Of a stretch of DNA of 64,000 nucleotides, positions 1 to 33,800 are shown piece by piece. Source of the stretch: Asterias amurensis (taxonomy: Eukaryota > Echinodermata > Asteroidea > Forcipulatida > Asteriidae); NCBI RefSeq assembly GCF_032118995.1, contig NC_092651.1:7604785-7668784 (forward strand). The letters are read 5' to 3'. The position numbers and the translations under genes are program-made. Position 1 is the first letter of the stretch; every line of letters begins with the position of its first letter. The notes beneath the pieces were generated by a model, which was not told the origin of the DNA, did not search any database, and saw only the letters and a list, made by a program, of their open reading frames with translations.

Positions 1-125
1 CTCCCTGATTGTACCTACCACTGATAAAACTTCTGGAAATCGAGGCAGCTCCATAATGTCTAGTTTTACTCCGAATCACCAGAGGAAGTATTCTTTTGGC
101 AATATTCATGCCGTCCCTCATGGAA

Positions 126-136
126 GCCGCCATTTT
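126..136 (-). promoter_or_regulatory. YY1-like motif upstream of RNF121
   Basis: The plus strand reads GCCGCCATTTT, the reverse of the AAnATGGCGGC core bound by YY1, a motif common at animal TATA-less promoters. It lies about 290 bp before the RNF121 start codon. The whole 1-425 stretch has no TATA box at an obvious place and carries several CG-rich words, including GGTCGCGCGCC near 162-172. It is probably the RNF121 promoter and 5' leader. The transcription start is not determined; only the motif is seen. Confidence 0.3.
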
Positions 137-425
137 AAAAATCACTTGCTGTCGCACAGAGGTCGCGCGCCCTCTTGCGACAGTGAATGACTACTGTCGT
201 CAGCACCAACTCGGCACTCGTACATTACTTTCGAATGTCAAGGTCGAGTTGTCCGACTTATGGTTTCGGTGACACAGATATGATCTGAAGCTCCGGGTGG
301 GTCGAAGCTCCACGACACTCCTTTCACCGGCTGTGTCGTCTGTGTGTAGTTTTATTTATTAATATCTAGCTAGAGGTATAGTGCTGCATAAACTGGTAGT
401 GCTTGTTCGTCCACATTGTCTCACC

Positions 426-23178
<22,753 letters not shown>

Positions 23179-23189
23179 CTACACTTGTA

Positions 23190-23343
23190 GGTCGTGTCCG
23201 ACTTGGTGGCTACAGCTTCGGGTATTGCTAGATTTCCGCGTCATCATGCATTTAGGTATAGGACGTTCTTAGCAACACCCTTAGCAACACCCTTAGCAAC
23301 AGCCATAGCCATAGCTGTAGCGGCCAATTCGGACACGGCCTTA
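23190..23343. mobile_element. Family G MITE in the RNF121 3' UTR
   Basis: GGTCGTGTCCGACTTGGTGG at the left and GGCCAATTCGGACACGGCC at the right are inverted. A short TTAGCAACACCC triplication lies within. It begins 12 nt after the RNF121 stop codon, so it should be part of the mature transcript. Confidence 0.65.
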
Positions 23344-23479
23344 GAGTGGTAGGGTTAGGGGCCTTAGTCAAGGGTAGCTTTTAGCATTGGTCAAGAGTAT
23401 TTCATGATAACTTGTATAAACTTACTCTGCTCAGGAACATATAGACATCATTTCTTAAAAGCACATGGCCAACACTATT

Positions 23480-23634
23480 AAGTTTCAATTTCACAAAGAA
23501 CTTAGGACTAGTTCTAACTCAGGACTAGTCCTAGGAGGTTTCTAAAACTTAAGGCTAGTCCTAAGTGAGGTAAGGACGAGGAACTCGTCCTAACTCAAGA
23601 TCAAACTAGTCTTAACTCTTTGTGAAATCCACCC
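23480..23634. mobile_element. Family D MITE
   Basis: AATTTCACAAAGAACTTAGG at the left pairs with CTTTGTGAAATCCACCC at the right, with TTAGGACTAG words inside. Confidence 0.65.
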
Positions 23635-23725
23635 TAGGCTTGATAAAGAGCTAAGAGTGATCTTAATTGCTAAGCAAAGTGTGATGTCACAACACAAATG
23701 ACTATGGCAATTTGGTGCAACATGC

Positions 23726-24113
23726 TTAAAGGGTTTGTATACGCTTGGTAATGAAGTCTGTTACACATACACATGTAACTTTTGTAGGACAAAAACACAA
23801 TGTCCACTTACACTTACACAGGTTGAAGATAATGATAGTAGAAAAGTTCCCTGAAAATATTACGTGCCGAGGTGCTGTAGTTTTGGGGAAATGATTAAAA
23901 CAATGTCATGAAAATAATTTTTGTCTCATGAGACGAAAATTATTTTAAGCATTTACAAACAGATTTTTATGACATTGTTTTACTAATTTCTCAAAAACTA
24001 CTGCACCTCAATAAGTAATATTTGAAGGGAAGCTTTCCACTATCATTATCTTCAAACCCTGTAAGTTTAATGAAAATTTATGGACATTTTGAAAAGGTAC
24101 CCAAATCCTTTAA
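23726..24113. mobile_element. Family C MITE
   Basis: Begins TTAAAGGGTTTGTATACGCT and ends CCAAATCCTTTAA, with the central AGACGAAAATTATTTT hairpin words. Confidence 0.7.
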
Positions 24114-26440
24114 GAAAAACAACATTTTTTGATAGTAACATATATTTTGTGAAACATTTCACCTCAAAGTACCGCGATTATGAAACAATTTGTAATATTT
24201 TATCCAAACAAATTTTAATATAAGAAGCATTACCACCGTAACAAGTCTGAGATTGTGTATTCTTGTTAAGGATTATTCTTCCTGTGTGGACATATTCACT
24301 CCGGATTTCCAGCGATATCTCAAAAACATGACCACCTTTTGGGATGAAATTTTCATGGGTTAGTTTTATTGTATGTATCTACACATAGGATTGAAACAAT
24401 CAAAGGGCTCCAAAAACCAAGAGGGATACAGACCCTTTCAGATTAATCTTAGTGCTTTGTCCTTGCTCTGTGATGGTATAGAGCCTGTATTAGTACGCTG
24501 TGCGACCCAGCACTGCTTCAAAACAAGTGCAAGTTTTACACAATCAGTCATCTGAGAGTTAAGAGAAAATAATGAAAAACTCCCATCACTGTTTTCCCTG
24601 TTTTCAAACATAGGATTTTGGACTTGCTGATATTATTTCACTCATTTCACAAAATTTGTAGCATTTCAAACACAAGGTTTAAGGGAATTTTGTCCACTGC
24701 GACCATCTTTATACCATGTAAGTTATTTGTATATCTGTGAATATTCATATTTTCAATTTTACCAATGTTATGCTTATATGCTTTAAACGACTAGTGTATA
24801 AATGTATTCAACTGTATACCAAAGTATGTAATGAGTAAAGTTATTTTCCAAATGAATAGGTTTTATTTATTTGAGAAAGGAGCAGTCCTTTTCAATATTG
24901 ATGTTCCCATGTCTAATCAAATATTTGGCCTCGGAAAAAAATGAATTCTTACTGCAGATGCAGTCAATACAGTGCAGGGGTGATGTTTCGAGCTTGGAAT
25001 ATATAGTTGTGTGTCTGACACACACATGTTGTTTTTATTTTCTATTTTCTGCAAAAGGTAGTTTATGGCGCCCTAGCAGAGTCTTGGAGGCTAAATGACA
25101 ATGAAACATGCATAAACAATTTTGTTATTATTCTGGTTTATCATTCAAAAATAAATACATGATTGGCAGCTGCTGGTTGAAATAACCTCACAGGTGACAA
25201 ATCATTATTAGTATAAACATAGCAAAACTACACATTAAAAGGCTTAAACATTAAAATTGCATAAAAAACCAGATGTGTTAAAGGGAGTATAGAGTATACT
25301 GCCTAGAAGGAATGAAAAGTACATGTATACTGTTTATGTTTGTTTTGTTGTCCATAAGCCTTCAAGAAAGACTCTGCTAGGGTCAAAACGCCAGGGCATT
25401 AACCTTTGTTTGCACTTGTACCATAGTCCCTAATTCTCTTTTCTATTTTCTCTGACTAGCCAACTGAGCACAAGGGCAAATTCATTATTTCTGTACCCTC
25501 ATACAGTCCATCTTCAAACCATGTTATTTTTGTATACTAACTCCTTGAGGTATTTGAAGTTGATAGTTCTCAAGGGGAATAGACCGATCCATTAAGCACC
25601 GCCCATTGTGTATTGACCAATCACAACGCAACGAAGGTCCGACAAATAAGGTCCGACAAGGAAAACAAATTTAAAAATTACAATTGGTTCATCGGAGCCC
25701 AAATAAAAAAGTAACATTTATCTATAAAAACACAGTTGTACCATAAATACTACAGTTTTTTGTGTTTTATATAATCACATGGTTTTTATTTTGGGTAATC
25801 TACAAAGCCTCTAAATGGTCGGGTGAAAAAAAAACACCCCCAAAACAGTTATTCTGTCTCCTCAAAATAGTATTTCACTGAGTTCCTTTAAATCATAGTT
25901 CGAGGGAACAAAATGAGTTGAAACAAAATTATATATTTATTTTGTGGGAATGAAATATGTAAGTGGCTTTGGAGCTCTTGATATGTCATTTAGATTCCCC
26001 CAAGTATCTCTCTGAGCCTTGGCACTTAACAGCTGTTTTTTGTGTCTTTCGTTTGGGTAATTTTGTTTCATTAAGAGTTGGACGAGTTCTTAAATGTTCG
26101 ATACTTTGCGTGGCTGTATGATACAGGACTGAACTTCAAGCACTCAAAGTTGTAAACTGTGATTTAAGACTTTTGTTCTCATTCAAAGAGTAAAAATAAA
26201 GGAGAAACTAAAATGAAACTTGCGGTTTTGTGATGCAAATCAATTCCTGTCCAAGGGTCAAACTGCAGGCAACGCTCGACAGTTGTGTGTACTAAGCACA
26301 TGTACATGATAGGTTTTACATTGGCAACTGTGTATATATTGATTGCATTATGCATTATTAGTGTCCACAGATGCTTGTGCGCCAATGTAAGCTTGCGCCA
26401 ACATAAGCTTGCGGCACAGAGTTGAGTATTTTTCTAATAC
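24114..26440. other. Intergenic, no gene recognised
   Basis: A+T-rich stretch after RNF121. Only short unrelated open frames are present. AATAAATAC near 25149 is a possible but distant poly(A) signal for RNF121. The region near 26225-26340 resembles 28225-28340 (shared GGGTCAAA..GCA.G..ACGCTC layout), hinting at another old repeat. Confidence 0.5.
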
Positions 26441-26705
26441 ACAGAAATTGCCTACCAAGTTGGGTTCTGTACACAAAAAGTGCCTACCAGGTTGGGTTCT
26501 GTACACAAAAAGTGCCTACCAGATTGGGTTATTTACAGAGAAATTGCCCACAAGGTTCGGTTTGTTGTACAAATTGCCTACCAGTTTGGGTTCTTTGTAC
26601 AGAAACTGCCTACAAGTTGGGTTCTTTATATGGAAATTGACTTCTAAGTTGGGCCCTTTAAATATATAGGAATTGCCTACCATGTTTGTTTTTTGTACAA
26701 TAAAT
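26441..26705 (+). repeat. 32-bp minisatellite, about eight units
   Basis: Units built on TGCCTACCAGGTTGGGTTCT plus GTACA and an A run, starting at 26449, 26481, 26513, 26545, 26575, 26607 and on to 26674. The period is 30-36 bp. Open frames across it on both strands are repeat artefacts. Confidence 0.85.
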
Positions 26706-28937
26706 GGCAACCGACTGATAAAATTCATTGGTGAGTAATTCATTTATTTCTGATCTAAACTCAAAATGAGACTGAATCAGCACCAATATTTCCCACTCTT
26801 CTAAAATCCAGTGGCGTCACAAAATGGGGGGTCCATAATATAACTTTACAAGTCCTTTTAAAGGAAAAATTGATGTATAGAATTAATCCAAGGGATTTGC
26901 AATAAACTTTCAAAGTGATTGATTAACCTGAAACTTGCATTTAAACAAAATTAAGAATTTAGTTTTTGTTGGACATTTATTTTGATATAGACTACCAGCC
27001 ATGAAAAAGAATGATCAACTAGAAGAATGAATTTGCACAAAACTATTTTATTTCTCAATAAAATTCAATTTAGATTGGACGGATTTTCAGAGATACATCA
27101 ACATAAATTCAGAATTTAGATTTAAAAAAAAGGTAACTTTAACAACAGTTAAAGATCTGTACAATTTGCAGTGGTAGAAAGCAACGGGAGACTTTTAAAC
27201 GGTCCTTTTTCACAGTAGGGTGCATGCTTAGACCTACGTGTGTAATACTGAGCATGTGAGCACACACTCGGCGCCGCAAAAAAGGACTTTTATGTCTGCT
27301 GCCACCAGCGTCTTAAAAGTCTCCTCTTTATAAAAATGCATGGAGTCGCACACAAAAATGAACATACCTATACATACCTATACATACATACAAAATATGT
27401 GCACATTTTGAGAATACTCAAGAAAAGTAAAATGAAACACACATAAAATACTTCATCCACATTTCGCGAGGGTCACCTGCAAGGGATCTTTCAAGGTTCA
27501 AAATCTAATCAAATACAGGACTTTTGGTCTAAATAATTTTGAAGATTTATGGCTACATCTTTTTAACAAGTCTGTTTAGGGGATAAAACTTGCAGATTTT
27601 GGGTCTGGTCTTACCAAAGTATGCCTTTAAGAATACTGAGAGTTATTACAAGATGTCAGTACTTTAATAAAAAACAATGTCGGAGGGATGGTTTGATTCG
27701 TGAATCTCTGCATTGACGAGGAAAAAACACTCTCAATATAACTTTAAAGCAATCTTACACAAATATTTGAAAAGCAACTTTCACACTGTATTTTTAAAAT
27801 GCAATTTTCTTTTTTTTTGAAAAGCATTTGTTGCATTTGACAACAATTATACAAGTTCCCTTCTGACCTAATTAAAAAACAAGTGTTTATTTTTCATAAC
27901 AAATAATGTACAGCTTTATACATGTGCTTTATATACATAAGGTTGTAAATGTTCTTACAATCTTTTTGTAAAATACTAAAAATCCAGAACTTTTGTGACA
28001 GGGTCCTGCAAAATGATTATTTATTAAACATTGATTTTGTTTTTTACTTGTACTACAACTGAAATCTATATATTTGCATCCTGACTGAGCAAATTTCCTT
28101 TATCCCACAGCCATGACCCGACAAGGTTTTAAACGGTCATAAGGCCCTGTCACATCTCAATCATTCATGAATGCTCTTTTTTATAAAGAAATTAAGTTAG
28201 TAAGAAAATCTGTAAAACTTATCTTTGTATGTGTTCAATTCCTGTTACGCCCTCGTGCTCAGTTTTGCAAAGGGTCAAATTGCATGGGACGCTCAATGGT
28301 TGTACGTGCGTGTACTGTAGTAATAGATGTAACATTGAGATTGGTTGCATCACATACAAATTGGCGCCCTCATAAGTTTGCACGCAGAAACATGAATGTT
28401 CTCCTGTTGACCAATCAGAATGTCTGGGGTATTTGTGAATAGTTGTTTGGATAAAACTTTCTTCCCAAAGGTTGGCATACTGCAAAATTCCCTCTTGGGT
28501 CAATCTGGAATTATTTTGTGTGAGTTACATTTACATTGAATAATTCACTCATTGTTCTAACTGTACACTTCCTGTAATGTTTATCACAATTTCTGAAATC
28601 CAAAGTCACTGAAATCCAAAGTACGTTGTATTGGTTATTCTGTCGGTAAGTCAAGGGTTTTTGCTTTATCTGGCTCAAAAGCTGCAATTAATTTGCATGT
28701 ATTTTTAACAGAAATCAATTTTACAAATTGAAAGCAATATCTTTAAAATGTACAATTTAATGAGAACTAGTCTTTCAAAGTAAATGAAGTCAAGAACTAC
28801 ATGTACAAGAACAGTTTATTGTCTATATACATACCCAAAGAAAATAAGTTCATTGCATTTCTTATGATCTGATGCTTGAGGCAAACCGAGTGTACTTTAT
28901 TTTGGATTAACAACATACTTTCTACATGTTTCTATCC
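26706..28937. other. Intergenic, no gene recognised
   Basis: A+T rich. A small palindromic element near 27187-27325 pairs GGGAGACTTTTAAACGGTCC with a right end reading CTTAAAAGTCTCC. Short CATAC repeats lie near 27362-27392. Nothing else is supported. Confidence 0.45.
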
Positions 28938-29377
28938 TTAAAAGCACTTGACACTATTGGTAACTACTCAAAATAGTTGTACGCATAAAAACTTACTTGG
29001 TAACCAGCAACGGAAAGCTGTCGTAAGTACAAAACATTGTGAGAAACAGCTCCCTCTGAAGTAACGTAGTTTCTGAGAAAGAAGTAATTTCTCACTAAAA
29101 TATTTGAATTTGAATTCGTTCTCACTAAAATATTTGAATTGAATTCGAGACCTCAAGTGAGGTTCCGAAATCAAGCATCTGAAAGCACACAACTTGTGCG
29201 ACAAGAGTGTTTTTTCTTTCATTATTTTCTTGTAACTTCAATAACCAATTGAGTTCAAACTTTGACAGGTTTGTTATTTTATGTTTTTCTATCAGACAGG
29301 TTTGTTATTTTATGCATATGTTGGGATACACCAAGTGAGAAGACTGGTCTTTGACAATTACCAAGTGTCCAGTGCCA
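28938..29377. mobile_element. Family B MITE
   Basis: Begins TTAAAAGCACTTGACACTAT and ends ATTACCAAGTGTCCAGTGCC. It contains a local direct duplication, with TTCTCACTAAAATATTTGAA appearing at 29089 and again at 29119. The 29378-29920 stretch after it shows nothing recognisable. Confidence 0.7.
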
Positions 29378-29924
29378 GGACTTAAACAACTAAGACGTAA
29401 TGTAGAGGTAATACATTTACTACTGTCATATAATTCCTTCCCTATTTGACTTGCTACCACTGTTGGCGTTTGAAGATTGTTTTAATGACTCAAAGGAGAA
29501 TGCACAATTTTGTTCTAAATTATTTGATAAATTAAAGTACATTTAAAATGCTCCTGGTTAATTTCTAAAGAATTAAAAAATAGAGAAAAAACACCCTACA
29601 TTTATTAACAAGAAATTATTATGACTCTTGTGTTGTGTCTGTATATATCCGGCTTGTTGTTGGTTTTACTACCATCATTGTTTGTTCTTGAATCAAATTG
29701 TTCTCATTATCAAAGAAATCCAAAGTCTTATCTACTTGTACAAAGGACTTGTTGTATTTTTATTTGAACACTGCTAGGTGAAGATGATGCTGTCAAAACT
29801 TCGACTGAAGTTGAACATTGTGTGAACATTGATTGTGAACAGCAATCACTGACTCTCTTCCTCTGAAACAAATCAATACAAATGAAAGTAAGTAAACGAG
29901 TTGAACAACTGAGATATTTTGTTA

Positions 29925-30450
29925 GGCATCTGAAAGAACACAGATTTGTGCAACAAGGGTGTTTTTCTTTCATTATTCTATTGCAACTTCGATGACCCAT
30001 TGAGTCAAATTTATAGGAAGAAACTATAAAAAATAGTAAACTTGCGAGTACAACCATGTGTAAATCTCTTAGGGTGAGTGTTGGCTCTGAAAAGAGCCGG
30101 TGTGGTCTCGACGTTTCGAACATCATACTCTACGCGTCTTAATTCTCCTGAAGACGAGTAGAGTAAAGTGTTCGAAACGTCAAGACCACACAGGCTCTTT
30201 TCAGAGCCAACACTCACCCTAAGAGATTTACACATGGTTGTACCCGCAAGTTTACTATTTATTTATAGTTTCTTCTTATTTTCTGGAAGTGTTGGCTCTG
30301 AAGTAGGCCGGTGTGGTCTCGCATTTCGAACAGTATACTCTGCTCGCCTTCAGGAGAATCCAGAATACAGATTTGTATTTGATGCATATGTTGGGATACA
30401 ATAAGTTAGGATACTGGTCTTTGACGATTACCAAACGTGTCCAATGCCTT
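29925..30450. mobile_element. Family B MITE split by a palindromic insertion
   Basis: The left part (AGAACACAGATTTGTGCAAC) and the right part (GCATATGTTGGGATACAATA, then ATTACCAAACGTGTCC) belong to family B. They are separated by a hairpin element: GGGTGAGTGTTGGCTCTGAA near 30071 is mirrored near 30200-30220, around a GAAGACGAGTAGAG centre with TTCGAAACGTC. A partial third arm follows at 30285-30350. Confidence 0.6.
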
Positions 30451-30536
30451 TAATGGTAAGATGCCATCATCCCAAAATAATTATCATGGAGTGTTGACTT
30501 ATTGCCTATAGGATGTTGACATCCTAAAATATATCA

Positions 30537-30803
30537 TCATGACCTTGTAAAGTCGATGGTCATCCTCTTTACTATACCTTCTTCATTTCCAAACTGTTCA
30601 TTCCTAACATCCTTCCAGTCAATGACTTTCAGCAACATCTCTTTGTTAGGTTTCTCTATCAGCCCCATGTATCTACCAAGGGTCTGGTGTGCATTGGCTA
30701 TGCCAAACTCTGCTCGCATGGTCTCAAAGAAGGCAGGATTATCCATGCTGCGTGCAATGTTGAACGCATTACCAAAGTACTGTGAGGCCTTTTTGTACTT
30801 GCC
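30537..30803 (-). CDS. TTC29: TTC29 coding exon 8 and stop
   Basis: 267 nt, acceptor CCCCAAG, stop TGA at 30537-30539. Encodes GKYKKASQYFGNAFNIARS, then NPAFFETMRAEFGIANAHQ and the tail MTIDFTRS. No close AATAAA is seen downstream; the first on this strand is near 30258-30263. Confidence 0.92.
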   Translation of the reverse strand, partial: GKYKKASQYFGNAFNIARSMDNPAFFETMRAEFGIANAHQTLGRYMGLIEKPNKEMLLKVIDWKDVRNEQFGNEEGIVKRMTIDFTRS

Positions 30804-33800
30804 CTTGGGGAGTTAATAACAGAACATTTATTTAAAATATAGATTGGGAGATATGGGTTTTGGGTCTCCTTCCCCAAGGTCTGAGAATAAGTCCTATTGC
30901 ATTTCTTAAGATTATTTCTCCACCCACCATTTTTTAGTGCCAGGAGCGTCACTGAGTGACGGACATGTGCGCTATATAGGAAGCCACAATAATTATGTTT
31001 TTTAGTGTCAATAAAACAAAACAATTGGGGCAGAATACATTCAATTATTTTTCCCAGATGGTTTATTTTGTCAAGAGATTGCATTAGCAAAGAAAGGTTT
31101 CTAAATAAATATACAAATCTTGAAAACCCTGAAAAGTTATGAGTACAGGGTTGGATTTCACAAATAGTTAAGACTAGTCTTATCTCGAATTAGGACGAGT
31201 TATACGAGTTATAATCGTCCTAACTTGGCCTTTAGGACTAGCTTTAAGTTTTTAATATCTCCTAGGCCCTAATTCTTTGTAAAATCGACCCCATGCTCAT
31301 GTACTTATCGCCCATTAGACCTTGATTACACAAAATATTTGGGTTTAAGTAAAACAGGGATGTACAGTATAATGTTCACAAGAAACTACTTCTGCTAAAA
31401 AAAAAAGCCTTTAAATTGTTCTCGTACTTTGCAGAAAAATATTAAAATGGAAAAGCCTCTGTAGAGCTGAAATGCAAAAACATCATACAGATAAAAACAA
31501 CAGGTAACTTCAAGGAAACTTTCAAACTAATTATAATAGACGCAACAAAAACACCTTACGTTTCATGAGTACTTTTAACTGTTGAGAATGGTTAGTTTGA
31601 CACCAAATATGTACAAATATTAGCACTTTCCATTTATTTAAGAAAGGGATTAACTTTGATGCACAGATGAAAAATTCACACAAATGTTTCCCCTTAAAGG
31701 AACACGTTGCCTTGGATCGGTCGAGTTGGTCTTTGAAAGCGTTTTGTAACCGTTTGTTATAAAATGCATATGGTTAGAAAGATGTTGTAAAAGTAGAATA
31801 CAATGATCTACACAAATATGCCTCAAAATTGCGTGGTTTTCTTTTTACCTCGTCCAATAACACGGTCGGCCATTTATGGGAGTCAACATTTTGACTCCCA
31901 TAAATGGCCGACTGTGATAGTTCGCGACGTAAAAAGAAAACCGTGGAATTTTGAGTGATACTTGTGTGGATCATTATATTCTACTTTTAAAACATCTTTC
32001 TAACCTTATGCATTTCATAACAAACGGTTTCAAATGCTTTCAAAGACCAACTCGACCAATCTGGTGGATAAAACCGAAGCTTACCAGGGAGTTATACACA
32101 GCTCCAAGGCAACTACATGCCTTGCCATGGGCTGATAGTTGTTTACTTTTCTCTGCAATGTCTTCAAACATCTCCAGGTACCTTACTGCCTCATCCAGCT
32201 TGCCTTGCCTATAAAGCAAGGAAAACAGAATAAGAGACTTGTTTGCTATCATAGTGGCACGAGTCAGATTAATTGGTAAAGGAGGGGGACAGTAGAGACC
32301 CTTCCTATTTTCTTTCCAAGATGGTTTTATAAATAATAACAATAATAATAACATTTGTACAGCGCTTTACACAGGCGTTTCAAAGCGCTTTAAAGGAACA
32401 CGTTGCCTTGGATCGGACGAGTTGGTCTATTAAAAGCGTTTGAAACCGTTTGTTATGAAATGCATATGGTTAGAAAGATGTTTTAAAAGTAGAATATACT
32501 GATCCACACAAGTATCACTCAAAATTACATGGTTTTCCTTTTACGTCGCGAACTATCACGGTCGGCCATTTATGGGAGTCAAAATTTTGACTCCCATAAA
32601 TGGCTGACCGTGTTAGTCGACGAGGTTAAAAGAAATCCACGCAATTTCGAGGCATATTTGTGTAGATCATTGTATTCTACTTTTACAATATCTTTCTAAC
32701 CATATGCATTTTATAACAAACGGTTACAGAACGCTTTTCAAAGACCAACTTGACCGATCCAAGGCAACGTGTTCCTTTAACATTGTCTAAAAAGATATGT
32801 TTTTAACTGAGTCTTGAATGAGCTGATCGAGGATGAGCCTTGGATGTGAAGAGGGAGCTTGTTTCAGCAAGTTGGTACAGCTACTGGGAATGCTGTATCA
32901 CCATAGCGGGTATTTGTGCGTGGGCCATTGAAAAGTTGAAGATGAATGTTGGATGTTGATCTAAGGCTCATGGATGAATGCGGGAGCGAGGCAATGTATT
33001 GCTTTGTAAACAAGGAGTAGAATTTTGAACTGAATCCACTTGAGCATAGGAAATCTCTATAATGATATAAAACAAAATCGAAATCTTACTTTTCATATGA
33101 TTTAGCGATGGCTTCACAAGCTTTGCCCATGCCATCCTGGTCACCAAACTTCTTGCAGATATCCATGAACCCTGTATGGTACTAGAAGAGTAGAAAGACA
33201 CAATAAGGAATAAAAGAGTGGTACGAGGTCTTGCATATTCGTTTCAAACCGGCAGGGTCCTGACCGTGCGATAAGGGACCGGGCCTAGGGTGAGGTCCTT
33301 TATGGCAAGACCACATTGGAAAGTCTTTCAAAAATTTATTGTAAATTTTCAGTTATTGTCTCGATCTCATGCTCCGTTTCGTGCGGCGTCAAAATGCATG
33401 CAACTCTCAACCACTGTGCATACGTGCGCGCGCACTAATACATTGATTACCGGTTTGTGCAGCGTCAAAATGCATGCAACTCTCAACCACTGTGCATACG
33501 TGCGCGCGCACTAATACATTGATTACCGGTGGTTTGTGCAGCGTCAAAATGCATGCAACTCTCAACCACTGTGCATACATGCGCGCGCAATAATAAATTG
33601 ATTACCGGTTCGTGCAGCGTCAAAATGCATGCAACTCTCAACCACTGTGCATACGTGCGCGCGCACTAATACATTGACTACCGGTTCGTGCAGCGTCAAA
33701 ATGCATGCGACTCTCAACCACTGTTCATATGTGCGCGCGCACAAATACATTGATTACCGGTGTAATTATTGCATTACACGCGTAAGCTTGCGCACCATGC

